Position numbers and translations under genes: made by a program. Positions 43,512 to 53,121 of a stretch of DNA of 64,000 bases are shown here, in pieces. Origin of the DNA: Alteromonas marina (GTDB lineage: Bacteria; Pseudomonadota; Gammaproteobacteria; Enterobacterales; Alteromonadaceae); the NCBI RefSeq assembly GCF_000808575.1, contig NZ_JWLW01000017.1, forward strand, positions 62,001 to 126,000. Reading direction: 5' to 3'. Positions within the stretch are counted from its first letter, which is position 1. Each line of letters opens with the position of its first letter. The notes under the pieces are model-generated. The model was given only the letters and a program-made list of their open reading frames with translations. It did no database searches and had not been told where the DNA came from.

Positions 43512-46037
43512 TTAGTCTGACGATAGGTTAACCTGCTCTATCTTGTTTGCTTCAATCTCTTCATCGGTGAAATAGATATCCCGCAGTGTAGGTTGCGTAG
43601 AGTAAAGTTGCGTTTGATCTAAGAAATGCTCACTGCCGAACTTACGAGACTGTGAGTAAGTCAATATACCTCGGCCTTTTGGCCCTTCATCGGTGAAGTT
43701 GATAACCATCGCCCAGCTTGTGCCATAGTTAATATGGTAGCCCTGAGCTTCAGCACTCATTGCCGTATTATTGTTTATTGTTTGGTAGCTGTGTCTGGGC
43801 AACTGGGTTCCATTTCTACTGCTAGTAACATCAAATACGTTAAAGCCACCTTCAATATTATGTGCACCAGCCCACGGTAGCTTAACACCTGAGGCAGAGC
43901 CATCAGGTAAGCTACGTTCAACAAATTGCACTTCACCTAGCGGCGCATCAAATGCTACCCCGGCTTGCTCAATAACCTGTGTAGCTCGTGCCAATTGTTC
44001 GAGAGTGGTATCGTTTTGAACTAAACCTGAAGGCGTAGTTACAGGCGCATCAAGAGAGAATGGTACTTCCCACTGCGGCGCTTGGTTAAACTGAAAGGCA
44101 AATTCTCTGAAAACGTGCGCGCCAGTACTTGTAAGGTTCATTGTACCGTCCCAGTCCTCTAATGCTGCACAGGCTTGCGATACATCGACGCTTGCTCCAT
44201 CTACATCTACTGGCGTACCACCCTGTTCTGCGCATAGCTCTAGCAGTGATGGCAATATATTTTCTGCCAGGTAGCTTCGATTGTTAAATAATAGTCCCTC
44301 AACTTCCTCAGGTGTGAAAGTACCATCACTCCCAGCTTCATTTTCAATAAACTGCTGTCCCATGCGTGAGCGTAAGGACTGTGGATTCTCTACATTTCCA
44401 AATAGTGGGTTACTGACAACAATAGGAGCGTCTAAATTCGTCAGCCAATAGCTATTGTTTGAATTCTGAACCGAATCTGTGCCCTCATACTTAGGTGCCT
44501 CTTCATAAGGAACCGGGCCATCAAAATCAAACTGTGAAATGTTACCGGGTAATACAGTAAAACCTGCAGCAGCTTTGGTTTGTATAAGTAACGGGTTCGT
44601 TGTTAGTTGCTCAATTGCCGTTTCAGTTAAGTTCGGTACGGTAGAGTCGTCAATATAAAATACTTGGCCATCAGCCGAAGCAGCCATGGTGTTATTGAAG
44701 ATTACGCCATCATAGTCTTTAAATGCCTGCTTGAATTCGTCCATGGATGTCGCCATATTCATGGCAAGCCAATGGTCTACAATATCGAAGTTAGGCAGGT
44801 TTGCGTCTTTTATGGCAAAGGCATTATTACCATTCCAATCAAAGTTACCAGGCACTTCAATCATTGGACCGTAGTTGGTGTAATACGCGGTCTTATTTAG
44901 CTTAATGGTTTGCCCTCCACCCACAGCGACATCAATTTGAAGTGGCTTTTCATAGATGGTGCGTCTGTTGCCATCAACCATATGGGTAAGGCCAGATTCA
45001 TCATTTTCGTCGAGGGTCAGCTGATACACAACAAAATGTTCAGCCGTCGAGAAGGTGTGTGTCCACGCAACGTTTTCGTTAAATCCGATATTTACTGCAC
45101 CAGGCAATCCCATCAACGAGCCACCTGTTACATTCAAGTGTCCGGGTACTTGGGCATGGAAATTCCAAAAGCGTAGGTTACCTGTATGGGGGAAGTGTGG
45201 GTTACCTAAAACCATCCCCTTCCCATTAGTTGTTTTATCACTTCCTAATCCCCATCCATTAGACCCCATTTCTTGAGGATTTCTGTCAGGCAGCCCCACT
45301 GCTGGTGAGATCTTAATTGAAGAGGCAACTTCACTTGACGACAACGCCGGTGTGGGAAGATAACTCTCGCCTTGTGGCGCAGCAATAAACATTGGGCCTA
45401 AGAAATTAGCCGCACCGGGTAAAAGTGCTACGCCCAACGAATATGTTAAAAGGTCGACGCTATCAATTTCTGTGACCCAAGGCTGCCCCGCACAGCTTTG
45501 GTCTTGGTCTTCTAGAGGCGTTTCATTTAAATATCTGTTATAACCCGCCGTATAGCCCTGAAACATTGCGCGAGAATTTGCAGACAAGCGGGGCAAATTC
45601 TCTTCTGCAAGCTCTCTGATACCTAATGTTAAAAAGCCAAAGTCATTGATGAGGTGTTCAGAGTCGCCGCTACCAGGCACTTGGTCTGGGCCAAAAAACT
45701 TTGCTCGTTCAGAGTTGTACTTAACAATTTGATCTGCCAGTACGCAAAGGTTATCTCTCGCAAAGGCATAACCTACCCCATATGCCATACTTTCTAAATT
45801 TTCGGCTTTTACGTGCGGTACGCCGTAGGTTGTCCATGTTACGTCAGCAGACAAACTACCGTCCGGTGAAAAAGCAGGAATAGGCGTAGTCGTAGGTTCT
45901 GGGTTTGTGGACGTGGGCGGCGCTGGACGCTCTACATTGGAAAAGTCGTTGTCGTTATCACCACATGCGGTTAGTAGCCCGGCGAGTGACAGTGCAATTA
46001 GCGTGCGCTTAGCAGTAAACGTGTTTTGGTTGGTCAT
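43512..46037 (-). CDS. penicillin-acylase-family lipoprotein (PvdQ-like)
   Basis: An 841-residue Ntn-hydrolase of the penicillin/AHL-acylase group. A lipoprotein signal (LIALSLAGLLTAC, lipobox LTAC) is followed by the alpha chain (DVTWTTYGVPHVKAENLESM and YAFARDNLCVLADQI). GSNGWGLGSDKTTNGKGMVL has the autocatalytic N-terminal Ser at about residue 259, then NPHFPHTG of the beta chain. The members remove acyl groups from amides, including AHL quorum signals; the actual substrate is unknown. It is anchored to a membrane, unlike soluble PvdQ. Confidence 0.9.
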   Translation of the reverse strand: MTNQNTFTAKRTLIALSLAGLLTACGDNDNDFSNVERPAPPTSTNPEPTTTPIPAFSPDGSLSADVTWTTYGVPHVKAENLESMAYGVGYAFARDNLCVLADQIVKYNSERAKFFGPDQVPGSGDSEHLINDFGFLTLGIRELAEENLPRLSANSRAMFQGYTAGYNRYLNETPLEDQDQSCAGQPWVTEIDSVDLLTYSLGVALLPGAANFLGPMFIAAPQGESYLPTPALSSSEVASSIKISPAVGLPDRNPQEMGSNGWGLGSDKTTNGKGMVLGNPHFPHTGNLRFWNFHAQVPGHLNVTGGSLMGLPGAVNIGFNENVAWTHTFSTAEHFVVYQLTLDENDESGLTHMVDGNRRTIYEKPLQIDVAVGGGQTIKLNKTAYYTNYGPMIEVPGNFDWNGNNAFAIKDANLPNFDIVDHWLAMNMATSMDEFKQAFKDYDGVIFNNTMAASADGQVFYIDDSTVPNLTETAIEQLTTNPLLIQTKAAAGFTVLPGNISQFDFDGPVPYEEAPKYEGTDSVQNSNNSYWLTNLDAPIVVSNPLFGNVENPQSLRSRMGQQFIENEAGSDGTFTPEEVEGLLFNNRSYLAENILPSLLELCAEQGGTPVDVDGASVDVSQACAALEDWDGTMNLTSTGAHVFREFAFQFNQAPQWEVPFSLDAPVTTPSGLVQNDTTLEQLARATQVIEQAGVAFDAPLGEVQFVERSLPDGSASGVKLPWAGAHNIEGGFNVFDVTSSRNGTQLPRHSYQTINNNTAMSAEAQGYHINYGTSWAMVINFTDEGPKGRGILTYSQSRKFGSEHFLDQTQLYSTQPTLRDIYFTDEEIEANKIEQVNLSSD

Positions 46038-46196
46038 CGCAAATGTTCCCTAAAGAATAAAAGATAAGGTCCTTCTCTCGTGCTTTAATGATCTTCAACA
46101 CATTGACTTTAAATACCAATGAAACTGATCGAACCTTAATTTTTACACTACATTAACAACTTAAAACATTCAAACAACAATGGTCTCTTTCACACA

Positions 46197-46224
46197 AAAA
46201 AGCCGGCTTTTAAGCCGGCTTTAA
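46197..46224 (-). terminator. rho-independent terminator of the lipase gene
   Basis: AAAGCCGGCTT (46199-46209) pairs perfectly with AAGCCGGCTTT (46212-46222) across a 2-base loop. On the minus strand it ends in a run of T, placing it as the terminator of the lipase gene that ends at 46278. Confidence 0.85.
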
Positions 46225-46277
46225 GTCACTAAAATGTAAGCAGTTGTAACACTGCTTTTAGAACAGATTATACTTGC

Positions 46278-48875
46278 TTAGTTAGCAACAACACTTTCGT
46301 CAGAAATGGGAAGCGCAAGTGCGTCAGACGCAATATATCCTGCCACCTCTTTTTGCATTTCAGTGGTTACCGCCGCGCTTGCCGCTGGACTTAAGCTAGA
46401 GGCATGTGCACCGCTATTAAACTGCACAATACCGCTAATTGGGTCTGTACCAGGCCCTTGAGTAGTAGTCACTTGCTCTAGACCAATTGTAGCCGCTAAC
46501 GGAAGCTGGCCAGAAAGTGGCAATGCAGTAGAAACAGGGATTACCTGGTCAGGTAAGTTTTCTGCGCTACCATCACCTACCACTGTCATCATGTGAACTG
46601 GTGTATTACTTCCTAGGGTTTGCGCATAGTTAGTAGGGTCACCAGCATCAATCACCGTTTGCGTAGCGAATGCAAATTCAGCAAATACAGCATTCACTTC
46701 AGCAGCTTGTTCTGCGGTTAGATTATCTTCAAAAATGGCAACCGCTGCACTAAGCTGCTCTTCACTTACATCTGTTGTTTCATAAAGCTGATTGAGCAAT
46801 GCAACAAAGTCTTCAGACGCTTGTGAAAGCAATAACCCTTTAATTAGAGGCCCGAATGAAGGCGACTCTAATAAGAACTGCGCTACGCCCCCCCCTGGAG
46901 ATTCAAGAGAAGCTTGCTTGACAGCAAACATGCCATCAAGTGCAGCTAAATCGCCGCCCATCGACGTATTTGCCACCGCGGCAAAGTTACCACCAGTGAT
47001 AGCGCCTAGAGACACACCCATAATCGATACACGAGACATATCAAACTTAACGTTTTGTGCTGCAGTTGTATCTACAACAGCATTAAGGCCTAAACGTAAA
47101 CCGAGTAAATCAGACACGCTTTGGCGTAGATTGTCCCGAGCCGTAGGCAAGCTGGCAAGGTTCATATAGTGAGTTGCGCTAACCGTAGTCGCGTTCAGTT
47201 CATCTGTACCGTCGCCATTAAGGTCAAAACCGCGGCTACCGTGTAATGGTTGGTCGATTGCTACTGACGCAATACCTGCTAGAGACAGAGTACCTGTGAT
47301 AGCAAGCATATCTTCTTTTTGGCTGGTAATGCCGTGCGCTAGAATAACCACTGGCCAACCAGCTTCAGGCATGCTGATAGGAAAACCTAAAGCACCTGCA
47401 ATTGCTGGGTCAGGAATAGTAATCTGAACGTCTAACGTTTCTGTACCCATGTTTCCGCCAGTAGGCTGTGGATATGGGTTGAATTTAGTAATGTTTCTTG
47501 CGCTATCTAACATTTCGCCGTTAATACGAACGTCAGCAAGGCCTAGTGAAGAACACATTGCTGCATTAGGACCTGGCTCTGCGTCTGCAAGTAATTCTTG
47601 AGGAGCACCAGCTAAAACAATACCGCTGTCACAAGCTGCCTTCCAGAAATCATTTACTGGAGCAAGTGGGTTCTCTGCACTTGGAACACCCAAGAAATAA
47701 GGCAATGCAATATTACCTTCATAACGTTGAGCTGCACAGAATGGACCGGCTTGCGCTAAAATGCCCGTAGAAACACCAACAGCAAATTCGTTCAGCGCAC
47801 CCCATTGAGCAGAAAGTTGACCAGACGCCGTACCCGCAAGTCCTGCACAAGTTTCTAACAAGCTAAAATCAGTAGCGTCAATCGCTGCTTGAATGTTATC
47901 TGGTAGACCTTGTTTACCCTGCTCTACTGCGCCAGCTACAACAGTAGCGTTTACAAGACCAAGTGCTTCCATGGCATTAGGCGCTGCAGATACATCGCTT
48001 ACCGTGATTGCAGGTAGTGCAGTTGGAGCGGACGGGTCACCGCCAGCAGCCAGTTGTGCAAAACGGCTAATCATGACCTTCTTGATGGTATCAAGCGAGT
48101 TGGCAACAGACTGTGTGGTGAAAGCTGACACGTAAGTAATGTCTTCACGGTCGAAACCCGCACCAAGCACTGGATTAACTAACGAATTAACTAAGCCTTG
48201 TAATTGAAGCTGTGCTGCACTTGATAGAGGATTAGTGTCGATGTCTTGCCTTACTGCGTCCCACGTAGTTGAACCCTGAACCGATTTGCCAGAAGAGTCT
48301 TTCAAATCAGTGGTCATTACTAACATGTAGCCCTGAGCTGCTTTTAGCGGCTTAAGAGGAACAAAAGTGATTGTGTTGCTATCAGCAAGGCTGAGTACGT
48401 AATCAACACCAAAGGTAAGTTGATCGCCAAGCTTACAACCCGCAGAAGGTGTTGTAACCTGCGCACAGTCCGGATCACTTTGGTCAAGACCTAACGTTGC
48501 TTCAAAAAGCAACACGCCAGAAGATAACGTACTTGCATCAAGCGATGTGCCGGCAGGTGTTTCTACATTAATTACAAACGGGTGTTGAGTTGACCAACCG
48601 TCTAACACGTTGAGTGCATTTTGCGGGTCAGCAAAATCTGTAGGGTCATCGACCGGAATATTCAGTGTGTAATCAAAGAAACCATCATCGCCTGGAAGCA
48701 TCAGAAGGTCGTTTGGAATGTTTAAGTTCCCATTAGCTGGGTCAAAAACGATTCGTGAAAATGGTGTTTGGACTTCTGTTTCGGCCTGAATGTCGGAAAG
48801 GGTTTCATCGGAGCCACCACAGCCTGCTAGACCCAGCGCAAGGGCCACACTGGAACTTAATACGAGTTTTCTCAT
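46278..48875 (-). CDS. VolA/Pla-1/cef-family lipase, lipoprotein
   Basis: An 865-residue protein with a lipoprotein signal (LGLAGCGGSDE, lipobox LAGC), an N-terminal virulence-factor-lipase domain (SRIVFDPANGNLNIPNDLLM) and an alpha/beta hydrolase domain with VVILAHGITSQKEDML and nucleophile motif GVSLG (Ser near residue 620). VolA in Vibrio is a surface-exposed lysophospholipase that frees fatty acids from phospholipids, and a similar surface role is inferred. The Gly-Gly-Ser after the lipobox Cys agrees with transport to the outer membrane. Confidence 0.9.
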   Translation of the reverse strand: MRKLVLSSSVALALGLAGCGGSDETLSDIQAETEVQTPFSRIVFDPANGNLNIPNDLLMLPGDDGFFDYTLNIPVDDPTDFADPQNALNVLDGWSTQHPFVINVETPAGTSLDASTLSSGVLLFEATLGLDQSDPDCAQVTTPSAGCKLGDQLTFGVDYVLSLADSNTITFVPLKPLKAAQGYMLVMTTDLKDSSGKSVQGSTTWDAVRQDIDTNPLSSAAQLQLQGLVNSLVNPVLGAGFDREDITYVSAFTTQSVANSLDTIKKVMISRFAQLAAGGDPSAPTALPAITVSDVSAAPNAMEALGLVNATVVAGAVEQGKQGLPDNIQAAIDATDFSLLETCAGLAGTASGQLSAQWGALNEFAVGVSTGILAQAGPFCAAQRYEGNIALPYFLGVPSAENPLAPVNDFWKAACDSGIVLAGAPQELLADAEPGPNAAMCSSLGLADVRINGEMLDSARNITKFNPYPQPTGGNMGTETLDVQITIPDPAIAGALGFPISMPEAGWPVVILAHGITSQKEDMLAITGTLSLAGIASVAIDQPLHGSRGFDLNGDGTDELNATTVSATHYMNLASLPTARDNLRQSVSDLLGLRLGLNAVVDTTAAQNVKFDMSRVSIMGVSLGAITGGNFAAVANTSMGGDLAALDGMFAVKQASLESPGGGVAQFLLESPSFGPLIKGLLLSQASEDFVALLNQLYETTDVSEEQLSAAVAIFEDNLTAEQAAEVNAVFAEFAFATQTVIDAGDPTNYAQTLGSNTPVHMMTVVGDGSAENLPDQVIPVSTALPLSGQLPLAATIGLEQVTTTQGPGTDPISGIVQFNSGAHASSLSPAASAAVTTEMQKEVAGYIASDALALPISDESVVAN

Positions 48876-49192
48876 CTCTACTCCCTACAAGCATTGTTGT
48901 TATTCTGTGTCTAAAACTGAGCTCTATTAAAAGTAGCTTGGTCTACCCTGTCTTTACAGGCGTAGATGATAGTTTTAAACATGTTAGACCAGTTGTATCT
49001 TCCTCAATCTTATTGACTTTGTTGCAACTTTGCAAAGTTTTGTTAACTACTTTTGTTAACTTTTTTTACGTTTGAAGAAATTTTCATTCATTGTTTTACT
49101 TGTGTGTCAGGCTGAGTATGATCTGGGGTTTGATTCTTAATTGGGTCTACAGGCCCCAATCATTGCGATATAAATGAACCTTTTGAAGGAAA
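48876..49192. promoter_or_regulatory. divergent intergenic region with palindromes and a direct repeat
   Basis: These 317 bases separate the lipase (-) from yciK (+) and hold no gene. AACTTTGCAAAGTT (49026-49039) is a perfect 14-bp palindrome. Directly after it TTTTGTTAACT occurs twice, at 49038-49048 and 49051-49061, each copy containing the GTTAAC palindrome. This density suggests an operator for one of the flanking genes. No terminator is visible. Confidence 0.5.
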
Positions 49193-49939
49193 ATGATGAA
49201 CGATTACAACGCACCAGCGGATTTATTGCGCGATAAAGTTATTCTTATCACCGGGGCTGGCGATGGAATTGGTGCACAAGCCGCAAAAACGTATGCTGCA
49301 CATGGCGCTATTTGTATTTTATTAGGCCGCACCGTGTCTAAACTTGAAGCTGTGTACGACGACATTGTCGCAGCAGGTGGTCAAGAACCCGCCATTGTTC
49401 CTTTAGATATCAAAGGCGCAACGCCCTCTCATTATCAGCAAATGACGCAAACCATTATTGACCAGTTTGGCCGATTAGATGGTGTTCTTCACAATGCGAG
49501 TATTTTAGGCCACCTAAGTGCATTTAAAGATATTGATGCGCAAGAATGGCAAGACGTGATGCAAATTAACCTAAATGGCATGGTCTTCATGACACAAGCG
49601 CTTATTCCCGCTTTAGAGAAGGCAGAAAATGCATCGGTAATTTTCACCACCTCTAGCGTAGGCAGAAAAGGTCGCGCATTTTGGGGAACGTACGCCGTAT
49701 CAAAATTCGCAACAGAAGGCGTTATGCAAACCCTTGCTGATGAATATCGAAATAAGTCACTGCGCTTTAACTGTATTAATCCAGGTGGTACCCGCACACA
49801 AATGCGCGCTCAAGCGTTTCCAGCAGAAAACCCTGATACACTAAAAACACCTGAAGATATTATGCCTACGTATCTTTATCTTATGGGCGAAGACAGTAAG
49901 GAAACAACCGGACAGTCACTTGATTGCCAACCAAAGTAA
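49193..49939 (+). CDS. yciK: YciK-type short-chain dehydrogenase/reductase
   Basis: A 248-residue SDR close to E. coli YciK. Motifs are ITGAGDGIGAQAAKTYAAHG (TGxxxGIG), HNAS, catalytic Ser in TTSSVGRKGRAFWGTY and YAVSK (YxxxK), and the family segment INPGGTRTQMRAQAFPAENP. NAD(P)-dependent; the substrate is unknown. It runs towards glnS with a strong bidirectional terminator between them. The start used is ATG 49193; AAGGA lies just upstream at about 49185. Confidence 0.94.
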   Translation: MMNDYNAPADLLRDKVILITGAGDGIGAQAAKTYAAHGAICILLGRTVSKLEAVYDDIVAAGGQEPAIVPLDIKGATPSHYQQMTQTIIDQFGRLDGVLHNASILGHLSAFKDIDAQEWQDVMQINLNGMVFMTQALIPALEKAENASVIFTTSSVGRKGRAFWGTYAVSKFATEGVMQTLADEYRNKSLRFNCINPGGTRTQMRAQAFPAENPDTLKTPEDIMPTYLYLMGEDSKETTGQSLDCQPK

Positions 49940-49965
49940 TTAACGAAAGCAATGTTCCGTTAAAC

Positions 49966-50004
49966 AAAAAAACCGCTTAAGCAGCACTTAAGCGGTTTTT
50001 TTTA
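49966..50004. terminator. strong bidirectional terminator
   Basis: AAAACCGCTTAAG (49970-49982) pairs perfectly with CTTAAGCGGTTTT (49988-50000) across a 5-base loop, with T runs on both strands. It serves the convergent yciK and glnS transcripts. Confidence 0.92.
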
Positions 50005-50032
50005 CAGCGCATAAATGGCTAAAGGCCAGTGC

Positions 50033-51700
50033 CTACTCGCCCATTTTGGCCCATGTATCTCTTAGACCTACAGTGCGGTTAAAGACCGGCTTGTCGTCTG
50101 TGCTGTCTTTATCTACACAGAAGTAGCCAGTGCGTTCAAACTGCCATGCTCCTACTTCAGGAACATTGTCTGCCAATCCGGCTTCTACCCAACCGTGTTT
50201 TACTTCCAACGAGTCAGGGTTAATCGCATCGGTAAAGTTCTCTTCCGCTGCTGGGTTAGGCACGTTAAACAAGCGGTCGTAAAGCCTAAACTCCGCTGCC
50301 TGTGCTGTTGCTGCATCCACCCAATGAATAACACCTTTAACTTTGCGGCCATCAGCCGGATCTTTACCAAGCGTATCAGGGTCATACGTGCAGTAAACGG
50401 TAGTGACATTACCATTCTCATCTTTTTCAACGCGATTAGCTTTAACCACGTAGGCGTTGCGAAGACGAACTTCTTTATCAAGCACTAAGCGCTTAAACTT
50501 CTTGTTCGCCGACTCTCGGAAGTCTTCTGCTTCTATATACACTTCGCGACTGAAGCCGATGTTACGCGTACCCATACTTTCATCGTTAGGATGATTAGGC
50601 GCAACCAGCGTTTCTGTCTGGCCTTCCTCATAATTTTCGATAACGAGCTTTATTGGATCTAGTACGGCCATTGCGCGAGAAGCATTTGCATTTAGGTCGT
50701 CGCGTATGCACGCTTCTAGCATGGACATTTCAACCATGTTGTCCATCTTAGTCACACCAATGCGTTTACAAAACTCAACAATTGAGCCCGGTGTGTAGCC
50801 ACGACGGCGCAGACCGGCAATGGTTGGCATGCGTGGGTCGTCCCAGCCGTGTACATGGTTTTCGTCAACTAACTGAATAAGGCGACGCTTGCTTAATACC
50901 GTATATTCTAGATTAAGACGTGAGAACTCGTACTGTCTTGGTGTGCAGTCGATAGAAATGTTTTCGATAACCCAATCATAAAGGCGACGGTTATCCTGAA
51001 ACTCTAGTGTACACAGAGAGTGCGTTATTCCCTCAATGGCGTCTGAGATACAATGTGTAAAATCGTACATTGGATACACGCACCATTTATCACCAGTTTG
51101 ATGGTGGTGAGCATGCTTAACGCGATAAATTACCGGGTCACGCATACACATAAATGGCGATGCCATATCAATTTTCGCACGCAGACTACACTCCCCTTCT
51201 TTATACTCGCCTGCCGTCATTTTGGCAAACTCACTGAGGTTAGTTTCAACGTCTGTATCGCGATAAGGGCTATTTTGACCAGGCTCTTTGAGTGTGCCAC
51301 GCATTTCGCGCATAACGTCTTGCGCTGAAAAATCTACATAGGCTAAACCTTTTTCAATAAGTTCAACGGCGTATGCATGAAGCTGGTCAAAGTAATTTGA
51401 TGAATAGCGTGCTTCTCCGTCCCACGTAAATCCAAGCCATTGCACATCTTCCTTAATTGAATTAACGAACGTAATGTCTTCTTTTGCAGGGTTGGTATCG
51501 TCAAAGCGTAAATTGCACGTACCTGTGTAGTCTTGAGCAATACCAAAATTCAAGCAGATAGACTTGGCGTGGCCTATGTGTAAGAAGCCATTCGGCTCTG
51601 GTGGAAACCGTGTTTTAATTGCGTCATGTAGACCACTAGACAGGTCTTTATCAATAATCTGACGGATAAAATTGGTCGGACGGTGTTCAGTCTCGGCCAT
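50033..51700 (-). CDS. glnS: glutaminyl-tRNA synthetase
   Basis: A ~555-residue class I synthetase that charges tRNA-Gln. It has the HIGH motif ([18 protein letters not shown]), the KMSKS-like VLSKRRL, and the family block [18 protein letters not shown]. The C-terminal beta-barrel anticodon domains ([30 protein letters not shown]) are complete. ATG 51700 ([12 protein letters not shown]) is used; the frame extends upstream to an ATG at 51733 but the start at 51700 matches the family and has AAGGGGAAC just before it. It diverges from the LacI gene. Confidence 0.96.
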   Translation of the reverse strand: MAETEHRPTNFIRQIIDKDLSSGLHDAIKTRFPPEPNGFLHIGHAKSICLNFGIAQDYTGTCNLRFDDTNPAKEDITFVNSIKEDVQWLGFTWDGEARYSSNYFDQLHAYAVELIEKGLAYVDFSAQDVMREMRGTLKEPGQNSPYRDTDVETNLSEFAKMTAGEYKEGECSLRAKIDMASPFMCMRDPVIYRVKHAHHHQTGDKWCVYPMYDFTHCISDAIEGITHSLCTLEFQDNRRLYDWVIENISIDCTPRQYEFSRLNLEYTVLSKRRLIQLVDENHVHGWDDPRMPTIAGLRRRGYTPGSIVEFCKRIGVTKMDNMVEMSMLEACIRDDLNANASRAMAVLDPIKLVIENYEEGQTETLVAPNHPNDESMGTRNIGFSREVYIEAEDFRESANKKFKRLVLDKEVRLRNAYVVKANRVEKDENGNVTTVYCTYDPDTLGKDPADGRKVKGVIHWVDAATAQAAEFRLYDRLFNVPNPAAEENFTDAINPDSLEVKHGWVEAGLADNVPEVGAWQFERTGYFCVDKDSTDDKPVFNRTVGLRDTWAKMGE

Positions 51701-51987
51701 TCGCTTGTTCCCCTTATGCACGTAATATTTCAAAATCTCGCTGAGTATAACACTCTCGCAATTACTTCAACCATGTTTTATTCAAAGAAGCCTGACAAGT
51801 GATTGAATTAAGAGCGATCTGCAAATACCCTCTAGAACTAAATGCCGTTATAACTTTTAAAATATAAATAAGTACTAACGAAATCCTAACTTCGCGCGGC
51901 ATTTGTGCGACTGCGTCTCAAAATACGCGCGTCATTATAAAAATATGGTAATCTAAATTCGCGACAACAAGGTCGTAGCAGCAAATC

Positions 51988-53019
51988 ATGGTGTTTATGA
52001 AAGAAAAAGCAACCTCTTTTGATATTGCCCACTTGGCAGGTGTTTCGCAATCAACCGTCTCGCGAGCGCTAAACAACAGCCCGCTAGTCAACCAAGAAAC
52101 TCGTGACCGCGTTCAGCGCATTGCCAGAGAACTCAATTACAAAGTAGACAAAAACGCGAGTAATTTGAGAAAGCAAAAGAGCAGCACAATCGCCCTTCTC
52201 TTGTTTGAAGATCCTACCTCTGATGATTCGATGATTAACCCGTTTTTCTTGGCGATGCTAGGTAGCATTACTCGTGCCTGTGCGCGAGCCAATTATGATC
52301 TTCTCGTATCATTTCAGAATTTAGAAGATGACTGGCACGCCGAATATGAAGACTCAAACAAGGCTGACGGTATCATTCTTCTTGGGTACGGCGACTACAC
52401 CGATTATCAAACCAAAGTTGCTCAGCTGGAGTCACAAGGCACTCACTTTGTTCGTTGGGGTGCACCAGATGAAGCTCACCCAGGAGTTAGTATCGGTTGT
52501 GATAACTATCAAGGTGGCCAAAGTATAACGTCACATTTAATCGGCTTGGGTAAAACTTCCTTTGCGTTTATTGGCGACAACGGCGATCACGCCCCTGAAT
52601 TTAAAGCGCGTTTTAACGGTTATTTTGAAACACTTCAATCTCATGGGCTTGACCAGTCAAGTGTTCAACGCAATGCTATTTCGACCGAGGACGCGGGGTC
52701 AGACGCGGTGAAATCATTGCTGCAAAGTGGCGAACTTCCCCAAGCAATTGTCTGCGCATCAGACCTTATTGCAATGGGCGTGCTGAGAGCGCTGCGCCAG
52801 GCAAAAGTGAATGTGCCTGATGATGTAGCCGTAGTTGGCTATGACAATATTGCGGTTTCGGCCTACACCACGCCTTCGCTCACCACTGTTCAGCAAAATA
52901 CCAAACTGGCGGGTGAGCTATTGGTAAACACCTTATTAAAAGCCATTAACAACGAAGACGTTCAGGATTATTTAATGCCTGCGGATATTATTATTAGGCA
53001 GTCATGTGGCAGTGAGTAA
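51988..53019 (+). CDS. LacI-family transcriptional regulator (probable maltodextrin regulator)
   Basis: A 343-residue LacI/GalR protein. The N-terminal headpiece is TSFDIAHLAGVSQSTVSRAL, and the effector domain is of periplasmic-binding-protein type with SDLIAMGVLRALRQ and VGYDNIAVSAYTTPSLTTV. Being next to an amylase/transporter operon, it most likely senses maltose or maltodextrin and binds the 14-bp sites at 58361 and 60447; direct evidence is lacking. It converges on the operon's last gene with a terminator between them. ATG 51988 and 51997 are both possible. Confidence 0.9.
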   Translation: MVFMKEKATSFDIAHLAGVSQSTVSRALNNSPLVNQETRDRVQRIARELNYKVDKNASNLRKQKSSTIALLLFEDPTSDDSMINPFFLAMLGSITRACARANYDLLVSFQNLEDDWHAEYEDSNKADGIILLGYGDYTDYQTKVAQLESQGTHFVRWGAPDEAHPGVSIGCDNYQGGQSITSHLIGLGKTSFAFIGDNGDHAPEFKARFNGYFETLQSHGLDQSSVQRNAISTEDAGSDAVKSLLQSGELPQAIVCASDLIAMGVLRALRQAKVNVPDDVAVVGYDNIAVSAYTTPSLTTVQQNTKLAGELLVNTLLKAINNEDVQDYLMPADIIIRQSCGSE

Positions 53020-53065
53020 GCGTGCGCAAATTACACGCTAGAAATTAAGCAATCACTGATTAACA

Positions 53066-53102
53066 AAGAGCCCCGGGCGTTAAACAACCACGGGGCTTTT
53101 TT
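53066..53102. terminator. bidirectional terminator between LacI and amylase genes
   Basis: AGCCCCG (53069-53075) pairs with CGGGGCT (53091-53097), followed by a T run on the plus strand and with A-rich sequence at the other side. It separates the convergent LacI gene and the amylase operon. Confidence 0.8.
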
Positions 53103-53121
53103 ATTGGGCGTTAAACACGTT

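Noticed and set aside
46792..47169. 125-codon plus-strand frame inside the lipase gene
   Set aside because: Antisense shadow of a well-supported coding frame with no own family features.
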